A stretch of 64,000 nucleotides of DNA from Chitinophaga sp. YR573 (GTDB taxonomy: Bacteria > Bacteroidota > Bacteroidia > Chitinophagales > Chitinophagaceae). Location of the stretch: NCBI RefSeq assembly GCF_900110995.1, contig NZ_FOJF01000002.1, positions 1,638,104-1,702,103 on the forward strand, read 5' to 3'. Below the pieces are notes generated by a model. The model searched no databases and was not told where the DNA came from. It saw only the letters and a program-made list of their open reading frames with translations. Below, piece by piece: positions 29,601 to 36,099 of this stretch. Both the position numbers and the translations under genes were made by a program. How positions within the stretch are numbered: position 1 is the stretch's first letter; the number at the start of each line of letters is the position of its first letter.

Positions 29601-29768
29601 CCATTGTGTAATGATAGTAATCTGTGTATTGGTAACATCCGGGAATGCTTCAATGGGAATATTCCTGAAAGCGATAACGCCCCATACGATTAATACAACC
29701 GTAGCAAACCCTATAAAGAGCCTGTTCTTTAGGGAAAAGGCTATAATACTTTTTATGATTTTTTGCAT
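26646..29768 (-). CDS. Heavy-metal RND efflux pump, CusA/CzcA family
   Basis: 1040 residues, the usual size. Twelve membrane segments with two large periplasmic loops. The HME-RND proton-relay signature appears as DFGIIIDGAVVMVEG in the fourth membrane segment, where drug pumps differ; the family normally ends this motif with N. TQITIITQWSGRSAEEVE, TRVRPVVMTALMAAIGLLP and PLAIVVIGGLITATVLTLL are further landmarks. Metal specificity (copper/silver versus cobalt/zinc/cadmium) cannot be fixed here. It is the last gene of a three-gene operon with adaptor and outer-membrane channel upstream (13-14 nt gaps), together spanning the envelope to expel metal ions. Confidence 0.95.
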   Translation of the reverse strand: MQKIIKSIIAFSLKNRLFIGFATVVLIVWGVIAFRNIPIEAFPDVTNTQITIITQWSGRSAEEVEKFVTVPIEIAMNPVQKKSSVRSTTVFGLSVVKVIFDDDVDDAFARQQVNNLLRDVEVPDGADPDVQPPTGPTGEIFRYTLESKTKTVRELKTLQDWVIERRLLNVPGVGDVVSFGGEVKTYEITVNPQKLASYDITPLDVYSAISKSNINVGGDVIVDNSQAYVVRGIGLLNNSEEIGNIIVDNINGTPILVKDIAQVDVSALPRLGQVGRDKQNDVLEGIIVMRKGENPSEVIKRVQERIAYLNEKVLPSDVKINTFYNRSDLIEFATHTVLHNMLEGIIFVTVIVFLFMADWRTTVIVAIVIPLALLFAFICLTLRGMSANLLSMGAIDFGIIIDGAVVMVEGIFVLLDEKSHKIGMERFNKLSKLGIIKNTGGELGKAIFFSKLIIIAGLLPVFSFEKVEGKMFSPLAWTLGFALLGALILTLTLIPLLSSILLRKNVKEKHNIFVEGITNGVMKMFTWTYHHKRISLIFASIAVVIGLFMFKYLGSEFLPELDEGAIYIRATCPLSVSLDESKTLANKMRRIILSFPEVKQVMSQTGRPNDGTDATGFYNVEFHVDIYPKKEWKSGISKEELVDEMQKKLSVFPGINLNFSQPIMDNVEEAVSGVKGSLCVKVYGDSLVYTEGKANEIYDIMKNIKGVEDLGVIKNIGQPEMRIELDENKMALYGVTTADANAIIEMAIGGKAVTQIYEGERKFQLRLRYEEQYRNNAEAISNLMVPTLRGARVPIKNIATIRTLTGPSIIFRDDNRRYTAVKFSIRGRDMGSAVAEAQAKVDKQVKLAKGYELQWAGDFENQQRATKRLTQVVPISLLLIFLILFVMFGNVKDAGMVLLNVPFAIIGGIAALLVSGTNFSISAGIGFIALFGICIQNGVILISVFKNNMQKVKKHEFNKHTLEVAIRDGVRTRVRPVVMTALMAAIGLLPAALSKGIGSETSKPLAIVVIGGLITATVLTLLVFPLFFYLGYRKVGQKMD

Positions 29769-29782
29769 AAGATTCTGCTTGG

Positions 29783-30868
29783 CTATTGAACATTTAGAGC
29801 ATCGTAAATAAATACCTGTGAGCTGGTCACTACCTGGTCTCCGGCCTGTAAACCAGAGATAAAGGCTTTGTCATCAATTCTGCGAAGCACTTTGATTTCG
29901 CGTATTTCCAGTTTAGATGCCAGCTTCACCACTACATACTGTTTGCTGTTGTCCATTACGATAGCACTGGCAGGGATACTCAGCAGACTTGCAGAAGGTT
30001 TGGTATTTACCTTGATGGTAGCAAACATTTCGGGTTTCAGTTCATTACTGGCATTAGACATGCTGATACGAACTTTCATGGTACGGTTAGCAGGGTCCAG
30101 TACATTATATACCTTGTCTATTTTACCGATGTAATCTTTCTCAGGATTAGCCAGTGTGGTTACACGTACTTCATCACCCAAACGGATACTTGAAATGTCT
30201 GCCTCATACACGTTAGCGATGATCCATACAGTAGAAAGATCAGCTATGGTGAACAGGTTGGTATTGTTATCCTGACGAACTTCTGAGTTATTGGAAATAT
30301 TCTTTTCGATCACATAACCGCTGATAGGAGCCGTTAAGGTGTAGGAAGAGCTGTTACCACCGGTGATAGAAGCGACGCTTTTAGCACGGTTCTGTTCAGA
30401 CACGGCCTTTTTATAATCGATCTGTGCGCTTAAGTAATCCTGTTGAGTAGCCAGGTTACTTTCGAACAGTTCTTTTTTAGTCTCCATGTTTTTCCTGGCA
30501 AGGTCTACGCTGGATTCTGCCAGGGAAACATCGTTGGTGATACCGGCAACTTCAGAACTCTGCAGTACGGCCAGTACCTGGCCCTGTTTCACGTAATCAC
30601 CCATTTCCACCTGAACGGTTTTGATTTTACCACTTACAAGTGCATATACTTTTGCTTCTTTGCTTTCGTTGGGTTCTATTTTACCATTCAGTTTAATAGA
30701 TTCGGAAGGCTGTTCAAAAGTAGCAGGAGCGGTTTGTACATTCTTGTACAGGCTATCGGAAATAGTCGCGTCGTCTTTAGGCGCTTCAGATGAATGAGTG
30801 CCGCAGGCAGTAAGCATATATGCAAAAGCAAGCGGAGCGATATATATAGTGAAAGGTTTCATGATCAT
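29783..30868 (-). CDS. RND periplasmic adaptor lipoprotein (CusB/HlyD family)
   Basis: 361 residues. The N-terminus ends in a lipobox (YMLTACG), so it is a lipoprotein. Domains in order: lipoyl half (KVYALVSGKIKTVQVEMGDY), alpha-hairpin (about 125-175, ESSVDLARKNMETKKELF), second lipoyl half (TLTAPISGYVIEKNIS), beta-barrel (STVWIIANVYEADISSI) and membrane-proximal domain. PGQ-type contact residues are not pronounced. It couples the RND pump to the outer-membrane channel. An alternative start two codons downstream (30862) is equally possible. It is a complete adaptor, unlike the shortened one at 40562. Confidence 0.93.
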   Translation of the reverse strand: MIMKPFTIYIAPLAFAYMLTACGTHSSEAPKDDATISDSLYKNVQTAPATFEQPSESIKLNGKIEPNESKEAKVYALVSGKIKTVQVEMGDYVKQGQVLAVLQSSEVAGITNDVSLAESSVDLARKNMETKKELFESNLATQQDYLSAQIDYKKAVSEQNRAKSVASITGGNSSSYTLTAPISGYVIEKNISNNSEVRQDNNTNLFTIADLSTVWIIANVYEADISSIRLGDEVRVTTLANPEKDYIGKIDKVYNVLDPANRTMKVRISMSNASNELKPEMFATIKVNTKPSASLLSIPASAIVMDNSKQYVVVKLASKLEIREIKVLRRIDDKAFISGLQAGDQVVTSSQVFIYDALNVQ

Positions 30869-30881
30869 TTTTCAGTTATAA

Positions 30882-32192
30882 TTAATTATTGAACAAGGTT
30901 TTACCTACAGCAAAATTCAGTGTTTCTATAGCCTGCATACGGTCGTTCTGCAACTGGTTGAGCTGCAAAAGATTTTCTTTATAGGAATCATAGAAATCTG
31001 TGAGTTCCAGCAGGCTGATATTCTTTTTCAGGAAGTTGTCTGTAATGTTTTTCAACAGCTGTTCAAAGTCTTTACGGAAACCGGGATCAATAGATTCCAG
31101 CATTTTATCCGTATTCAGTGCTTTGGAATAAGCTGTTTGTACCTCATTCTCTACGGTCATCTGTTGTTGCTGTACCTGCAACTTAGTCTGATCAATACCA
31201 TATTTCGCAGCCTTGATATTACCCTGGTTCCTGTTGAAGAAAGGGAGGTCTATACCTACGGTGAGGAAGGTGGCGTTATTCACGAAACTGCCTCTTTTAT
31301 CGAAGTCGGCACCCAGGGTGAGGTCTGGTACTGCCACAGCTTTCTGTAGTTTGTAGTTCTGTTCGTTATAGAGCTGACTGTTTTTTGCCAGTGCAAGGTC
31401 CTGCCTGTTTTCATAAGCGCTGTCTATCAGGCTTTGCAGGCTGGTTTGTCTTACAGATGGAATGCTGGCCACAACATCTGCCGGCATATCCAGTGCATAC
31501 CATACATGATTATTCTGCAGTAACAGCTGGATTTCAGCTTCCAGGTCGTTCACCTGGTTCTGCATGGTAGTCCTTTCTGCTTTTAAGCTATATAATAATG
31601 AACGGAGACGAACGGCATCTTTCAGTGTAACCAGTCCTTTCGTTTGCAGGTCCTTATAAGTAGCATCCATCTTTTCAAGAGAAGAGATCTGCTCTGCATA
31701 AGCGCTCATAGAGTTCTGCAGGAAATAAGCCTGATAAAAGTTACTGCGGAGAGAGAAGCGTAAGGTACGCAGCAGGTCGAAGAAGGAGTTTTCGGCCATA
31801 GCAGCATTGGTCTGTGCTATTTTCACCTGTTTGTTCCTTTTACCTGCCAGGGAAATCATTTGTTGAATCCCTACTTCGTACTGGCCTGTACTGTTACTGA
31901 TATCGAACCATTTTTTCTGGTCCGGGTTGTAGATATTACCACTCAGCTGCAGGTTTGGGTTGTTGTACAACTTCGCCTGTATGATCTGGGCGCGGGCGAT
32001 AGATACATTGTATTTCTCTGCGAGTAACTGAAGGTTCTTATCCAAAAACTGTTTTTCAGCGTCCTGCAGCGTGATATGCAATGTATCCTGTGCATGTGCC
32101 GATATTCCTGTCATCAATATGAACAGGCAGCAGGCAAAGATCTTTGCTACATTCCGGGTGAGGTGTAAAGGTTGAGAATCCCGACTATACAT
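30882..32192 (-). CDS. TolC/CusC-type outer-membrane efflux channel
   Basis: 436 residues with signal peptide (ending SAHAQ, about 35). Two outer-membrane-efflux repeats, each with long helices (IARAQIIQAKLYNNPNLQLSG; LQKAVAVPDLTLGADFDKR) and the typical LPFFNRNQGNI strand-turn of CusC-type channels. It does not start with a lipobox cysteine. First of the three structural efflux genes; the adaptor follows after 13 nt. The start at 32192 yields a rather long basic N-region (MYSRDSQPLHLTRN), so a downstream start is possible, though no closer ATG in a good place was found. Confidence 0.92.
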   Translation of the reverse strand: MYSRDSQPLHLTRNVAKIFACCLFILMTGISAHAQDTLHITLQDAEKQFLDKNLQLLAEKYNVSIARAQIIQAKLYNNPNLQLSGNIYNPDQKKWFDISNSTGQYEVGIQQMISLAGKRNKQVKIAQTNAAMAENSFFDLLRTLRFSLRSNFYQAYFLQNSMSAYAEQISSLEKMDATYKDLQTKGLVTLKDAVRLRSLLYSLKAERTTMQNQVNDLEAEIQLLLQNNHVWYALDMPADVVASIPSVRQTSLQSLIDSAYENRQDLALAKNSQLYNEQNYKLQKAVAVPDLTLGADFDKRGSFVNNATFLTVGIDLPFFNRNQGNIKAAKYGIDQTKLQVQQQQMTVENEVQTAYSKALNTDKMLESIDPGFRKDFEQLLKNITDNFLKKNISLLELTDFYDSYKENLLQLNQLQNDRMQAIETLNFAVGKTLFNN

Positions 32193-32327
32193 CTATTTTA
32201 ATTTTTAATACAATTTTAAAGCTGGTGTATACTGATCAAACAATATCTGCATAGATTAGTTCATTAGCTTCTCCGCGGAGCAGCCATCACTGATCAGTTA
32301 TATAATTGAGTTGATAGAAGTGGAAAA

Positions 32328-32699
32328 TTATACTTCCGGCGGGGGAGTAAGAATGTCGTATGCTACGGAACTTGTTTTTTGCACAGGCAACAGGGGATAC
32401 GCCACTGCGAGTTCTTTCGTTGTTGGCTCGTTAATGCTACATGCAAGTTGTTCCTTAGGGGAGATATAATAGGAGATACCGGTACTTCCGGTAAAGTAAT
32501 GAGGCAGATCATCATCCTCATCCTCCCGTGTAATATCCGTATTCCCTAATATCACCTGGTCTACGTATTCAAAGAAAGTATTGATATCGTCTATCTGCCT
32601 GCCACGTGCATCATACACATCTTTCTCTTCCACCACAGGGATGAACATAGAAGTGTTGACGTGTATAAAAAGTAATATGTAGGCGATAGTCTTTAACAT
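32328..32699 (-). CDS. Small secreted/anchored acidic protein of unknown function at the head of the efflux operon
   Basis: 123 residues from MLKTIAYILLF (start at 32699 preferred over 32714, which adds MCSYY ahead of the hydrophobic stretch). A short hydrophobic N-terminus could be a signal or anchor. The middle is strongly acidic (ITREDEDDDLPHYF) and the C-terminus ends in PPPEV. No family is recognised. It lies 135 nt upstream of the CusC-type gene on the same strand, so a metal-related role is suggested by position only. CAAATATA at 32712-32719, a minus-strand TATATTTG, is a promoter candidate a few bases upstream. Confidence 0.7.
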   Translation of the reverse strand: MLKTIAYILLFIHVNTSMFIPVVEEKDVYDARGRQIDDINTFFEYVDQVILGNTDITREDEDDDLPHYFTGSTGISYYISPKEQLACSINEPTTKELAVAYPLLPVQKTSSVAYDILTPPPEV

Positions 32700-32779
32700 A
32701 TAATAACTACACAAATATAGATCGGTAGTATAAGATATCGCTATGGCTTAATGGATTTTAAGACCTTTTTAATCAGATT

Positions 32780-33805
32780 TTAACGCGGCTGTTTAAGCCA
32801 GTCACAGAGGATTTTACCTATTTTTTCGAACTCAATGAGGAAGCCGTCATGCCCGTAAGAAGAGTCAATTTCATGATAGGTTGCATGCGGTAAATGTTGT
32901 GAGAGAAACAGTTGTTCTTCAGGCGGACAAAGCAGATCGCTGGTAATTGCGACGATGAAGGAAGGCTGTTTCAGCAGCGCCAGGGTACCTGCAACATCTG
33001 TAGTACGGCCACGGGAAATGTTGTGACTGTCCATGGCTTTTGTGAGCAGCCAGTAAGATTGCGCATTAAAGCGTTTCACCAGTTTATCGCCCTGGTAATT
33101 AATATAAGAGGTAGCGCGGAAGTTATCGATCTTTTCTTTGTCGGGGTCCGACTGGGTACGTACAAAGGTCTGGTAGTTGCGGTAGGTAAGCATACCGATG
33201 GCTCTTGCCGCTTTCAGACCGGTAGCGCCGGCAGAGGCATGATTATCTTTCCATGTGCTGTCTGCTTCAATGGCCAGGCGTTGTGCTGTGTGCACGGCAA
33301 TGCCCCAGGCACTTTCTGCTGCCCCGGTACTTAAGAGACAGAGACGTCCGATGCGTTCAGGTTCCAGTAATGCCCATTCAAGTGCCTGGTATCCACCCAT
33401 GGAACCACCTACCAGCAGATGTACCTGTTCTATGCCCAGATGCTGGCGCAGGAGTACATGTGCCTTTACCATATCTCTGATAGTTACCTGCGGAAAGGAA
33501 AGATGATAGGGTTGTTTAGTCTGTGGATTGATGGACAGAGGTCCTGAAGAACCATAACAGGAGCCCAGGATATTAGCGCATACGATATAATACTCAGCGG
33601 GATCCAGGAATTTACCCGGGCCAACCATTCCAGCCCACCAGTCGGCCACATCAGCGTTGGCAGTCAGTGCATGACAAATCCATATAACATTACTACCGTC
33701 TTTGTTAAGCTGGCCGTAAGTGTGATAAGAGATATTCAGTTCGTGCAGTGCATTGCCCGATTCTAATGTAAATTCCTGAATGCTATGAAACTGATGTATT
33801 GCCAA
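32780..33805 (-). CDS. metX: Homoserine O-acetyltransferase
   Basis: 341 residues from a TTG start at 33805 (MAIHQFHSIQEFTLESG), which aligns with the usual beginning of the family. The frame is open to a GTG at 33835, but that extension contains TATATTTG, a promoter -7 motif, so it is probably untranslated. The alpha/beta-hydrolase core has the nucleophile serine in LVGGSMGGYQ, aspartate in ITSDLLCPPEEQ and histidine in SSYGHDGFLIE; GSCYGSSGPLSINP is a conserved family stretch. It acetylates homoserine with acetyl-CoA in methionine synthesis; the sulfhydrylase for the next step is at 34398. The gene is divergent from the OsmC-family gene, with overlapping promoters. Confidence 0.93.
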   Translation of the reverse strand: MAIHQFHSIQEFTLESGNALHELNISYHTYGQLNKDGSNVIWICHALTANADVADWWAGMVGPGKFLDPAEYYIVCANILGSCYGSSGPLSINPQTKQPYHLSFPQVTIRDMVKAHVLLRQHLGIEQVHLLVGGSMGGYQALEWALLEPERIGRLCLLSTGAAESAWGIAVHTAQRLAIEADSTWKDNHASAGATGLKAARAIGMLTYRNYQTFVRTQSDPDKEKIDNFRATSYINYQGDKLVKRFNAQSYWLLTKAMDSHNISRGRTTDVAGTLALLKQPSFIVAITSDLLCPPEEQLFLSQHLPHATYHEIDSSYGHDGFLIEFEKIGKILCDWLKQPR

Positions 33806-33823
33806 ATCCCCGAAAAATTTGCG

Positions 33824-33878
33824 CAAATATAACACAAGAAAGGAGAAAAGGATGTTTTCTCTTCTTATGTTATCTTTG
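33824..33878. promoter_or_regulatory. Overlapping divergent promoters of metX and osmC-family gene
   Basis: TATCTTTG (plus, 33871-33878) and TATATTTG (minus, 33831-33824) face away from each other 40 bp apart, so their -33 regions would fall on the same bases near 33850. The sequence between forms an imperfect dyad (left ATAACACAAGAAAGGAGAAAA at 33829; right complement ATAACATAAGAAGAGAAAAC ending 33873). Confidence 0.65.
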
Positions 33879-33898
33879 TATGATAAACAATCTGAAAT

Positions 33899-34318
33899 AT
33901 GAAGATATCACTACAGAGATTAGATGATGCGTTCAATATGGAAGCAGTGGATGAAGCCGGACATAAAGTGCTGATGGATTCTTCCGTTGAAAACGGCGGT
34001 AGCAATAATGGAGTAAGACCAATGCAAATGTTGCTGATGGGATTAGGTGGTTGCTCTGCCATAGACGTTGCCATGATCCTTAAAAAGCAACGCCAGGAAG
34101 TCAAAGATTTCCGCATCGAAATAGAAGGAGAAAGAGAAAAAGGAAAGGAACCATCCTTATGGGAAAACGCACATGTGGTGTTTCATCTTACAGGAGATAT
34201 CGATCCGGACAAAGCAGCCCGCGCTGTAGAACTTTCTATGAACAAGTATTGCTCTGTTGCGGAAACACTGCGTGCCGCAGGAGCTAATCTTACCTGGGAA
34301 ACCAAGGTGAACGCGTAA
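33899..34318 (+). CDS. OsmC/Ohr-family peroxiredoxin-like protein
   Basis: 139 residues. GVRPMQMLLMGLGGCSAIDV contains the first conserved cysteine at the start of the central helix, and MNKYCSVAETL the second, as in OsmC/YhfA-type thiol peroxidases. The catalytic arginine/glutamate positions were not checked by alignment. Cytoplasmic, no signal. It is driven by a TATCTTTG promoter about 20 nt upstream and divergent from metX. It sits between two methionine genes, and since sulfhydrylation uses sulfide and thiols a protective or thiol-linked role is plausible, but inferred. Confidence 0.88.
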   Translation: MKISLQRLDDAFNMEAVDEAGHKVLMDSSVENGGSNNGVRPMQMLLMGLGGCSAIDVAMILKKQRQEVKDFRIEIEGEREKGKEPSLWENAHVVFHLTGDIDPDKAARAVELSMNKYCSVAETLRAAGANLTWETKVNA

Positions 34319-34332
34319 TTACGTTAATTAGG

Positions 34333-34378
34333 TTGACTTAGTCAATTAATCGGTTTTTCCATTGGTTGACTAAGTCAA
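34333..34378. promoter_or_regulatory. Double palindrome between osmC-family gene and metZ
   Basis: TTGACTTAGTCAA (34333-34345) and TTGACTAAGTCAA (34366-34378) are each near-perfect 13-bp palindromes and are exact reverse complements of each other. As RNA, with their flanks they make an 18-bp stem (two G-U pairs) around a CGGTTTTTCC loop. It could be an osmC terminator, an operator for a dimeric regulator of metZ, or both. Confidence 0.6.
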
Positions 34379-34397
34379 ATACATAATATACCAACAA

Positions 34398-35579
34398 ATG
34401 GATAAAGATCAGTACCGGCCGGAGACCAATGCAGTAAGGATACAGACAGAAAAAACATGGCAGATGGAACATTCCACTCCCTTGTTCCTGACGTCCAGTT
34501 TTACATACGACAGTGCAGAAGAAATGCGTGCAACATTTGCAGACGAAACGGATAATAATATATATACCCGTTTCAGCAATCCGAACGTAGATGAATTTGT
34601 ACAGAAGGTTTGTTCACTGGAAAAAGCAGAAGCAGGTTATGCAACTGCTTCCGGGATGAGTGCCATATTTGCCAGTTTTATGGCCCTGATGAATGCAGGT
34701 GATCACCTGATTTCTGCCAGCTCTATCTTCGGCTCTACGCATACCATCATTACGAAGTTCCTGCATAAATGGGGTATAGAATACAGTTATTTCGATATCA
34801 ATGCCCCGGAAAGTATTGAAGCGCTGATCAGGCCCAATACGAAAATGATCTTCGTAGAAACGCCATCCAATCCCGGACTGGAAATCATCGATATCAGTAT
34901 TATCGCGGCCATTGCCAATAAACATAATATTATCCTCAATGTAGACAACTGTTTTGCCTCACCGGTATTACAGCGTCCTATTGAAGACGGTGCCCATATC
35001 GTTACTCACTCCGCTACCAAATGGATGGACGGACAAGGCCGTGTGCTGGGTGGTGTAGTGGTTGGCAGAAAAGACCTTATCAAAGAGATCCATACTTTCT
35101 GCCGTAGTACGGGGCCTGCGATGTCTCCTTTTAATGCATGGGTACTGAGCAAAAGCCTGGAAACCCTGCATATCCGTATGGAGCGTCATTCCCAGAGCGC
35201 CTTTACCCTTGCTAAAGCGCTGGAAGGCAATCCTTTACTGCAATGGGTGAAATACCCTATGCTGGAAAGCCATCCACAACATCATATTGCCAAAAAGCAA
35301 ATGAGCGGCGGCGGCGGTATCGTATGCTTTGAACTGAAAGGCGGCTTACAAAGCGGGGTACGTTTCCTGGACTCCCTAAAGATGCTGACCCTTACGGCTA
35401 ACCTTGGCGACAGCAGAAGCATTGCTTCTCATCCTTCCAGCACTACTCATGCTAAACTGACAGAAGAAGAGCGTAAAAAGGTGGGTATCACGCCTGGCCT
35501 TATACGTATTTCAGTAGGACTGGAGAATGTTCAGGATATACTGGAAGATATTCTTCAAGCCCTTGAAAACAGTAAGTAA
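34398..35579 (+). CDS. metZ: O-acylhomoserine sulfhydrylase (Cys/Met metabolism PLP enzyme)
   Basis: 393 residues of the gamma-family of PLP enzymes. YTRFSNPNVDEF and TASGMSAI bind the cofactor phosphate, FVETPSNPGLEIIDI and NVDNCFASPVLQRP are family hallmarks, and K208 in HSATKWMDGQGR is the PLP lysine; the DGQGR that follows is typical of MetZ. C-terminal RISVGLENVQDILED is standard. With metX nearby, the acceptor in this cell is probably O-acetylhomoserine, although MetZ proteins are named for O-succinylhomoserine. It makes homocysteine directly from sulfide. Preceded by the double palindrome and followed by a 58-bp perfect palindrome. Confidence 0.92.
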   Translation: MDKDQYRPETNAVRIQTEKTWQMEHSTPLFLTSSFTYDSAEEMRATFADETDNNIYTRFSNPNVDEFVQKVCSLEKAEAGYATASGMSAIFASFMALMNAGDHLISASSIFGSTHTIITKFLHKWGIEYSYFDINAPESIEALIRPNTKMIFVETPSNPGLEIIDISIIAAIANKHNIILNVDNCFASPVLQRPIEDGAHIVTHSATKWMDGQGRVLGGVVVGRKDLIKEIHTFCRSTGPAMSPFNAWVLSKSLETLHIRMERHSQSAFTLAKALEGNPLLQWVKYPMLESHPQHHIAKKQMSGGGGIVCFELKGGLQSGVRFLDSLKMLTLTANLGDSRSIASHPSSTTHAKLTEEERKKVGITPGLIRISVGLENVQDILEDILQALENSK

Positions 35580-35614
35580 ACAGTAATTGAACAGGTTCTG
35601 ACTAGGTCTTGATA

Positions 35615-35672
35615 AGGTTCATCCTCCGTTTATCCTCCGTTAATTAACGGAGGATAAACGGAGGATGAACCT
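35615..35672. terminator. Perfect 58-bp palindrome after metZ
   Basis: The arms are 29 bp each with no mismatch and no loop, centred at 35643/35644 (TTAA). Each arm contains a tandem repeat of (A/T)TCCTCCGTTA-like units. It is followed on the plus side by GTTTTATT, so it can act as a terminator of metZ, but the length and perfection exceed an ordinary terminator. Confidence 0.75.
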
Positions 35673-35704
35673 GTTTTATTCCTTATCAAAGCCTTATCAA
35701 TCTA

Positions 35705-35712
35705 TATTTTCG
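35705..35712 (+). promoter_or_regulatory. Putative -7 element (TATTTTCG) for the small membrane protein gene
   Basis: TATTTTCG, a one-base variant of TAnnTTTG, 23 nt before the ATG at 35736. Confidence 0.45.
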
Positions 35713-35735
35713 GTATCTTTCCTTACCTTTCTATT

Positions 35736-36086
35736 ATGAAATCCTTACCCCGTTTTATACTTATTGTCGTACTCAGCTACCTTGGTGGCATGTTCCTGAC
35801 ATGGTGGACAGTCGCCATCGCCGCATTCCTGGTAGCCGTACTTATTCCTCTTCCGCCACTGCGTTCCTTCTTAAATGGTTTCATCGCAGTATTTCTCTTA
35901 TGGCTGGCACTGGCCTTTTTCATGGACGTACGGAATGACCATATTCTGGCCAACCGTATGAGTGAGCTGATCCTCAAAGTGAAAAACCCAATCCTGATAG
36001 GCGTTATAAGTGCTATGATAGGTGGTATTACTGCCGGCCTGGGTGGATTGTCAGGTAGCTTCCTCCGGTACAAGAAGAGTAAATAA
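35736..36086 (+). CDS. Small hypothetical membrane protein
   Basis: 116 residues, four hydrophobic segments (about 6-24, 25-42, 48-64 and 83-105) with a short loop FMDVRNDHILANR between the third and fourth and a basic tail RYKKSK. The glycine-rich last segment (GGITAGLGGLSGSFL) could pack closely. No recognised family name; such proteins are common in the Bacteroidota. It lies 14 nt ahead of the DUF5686 gene in the same direction, so the two form an operon, which suggests an envelope role by association only. Confidence 0.8.
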   Translation: MKSLPRFILIVVLSYLGGMFLTWWTVAIAAFLVAVLIPLPPLRSFLNGFIAVFLLWLALAFFMDVRNDHILANRMSELILKVKNPILIGVISAMIGGITAGLGGLSGSFLRYKKSK

Positions 36087-36099
36087 TATCAAATCGAGT

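Noticed and set aside
33780..33900. SAM riboswitch upstream of metX
   Set aside because: The gap to the promoter is too short and no multi-stem leader is visible.
36022..36099. Longer start of the DUF5686 protein
   Set aside because: The extension overlaps the preceding gene's coding end and would hide the clear signal peptide starting at 36100.
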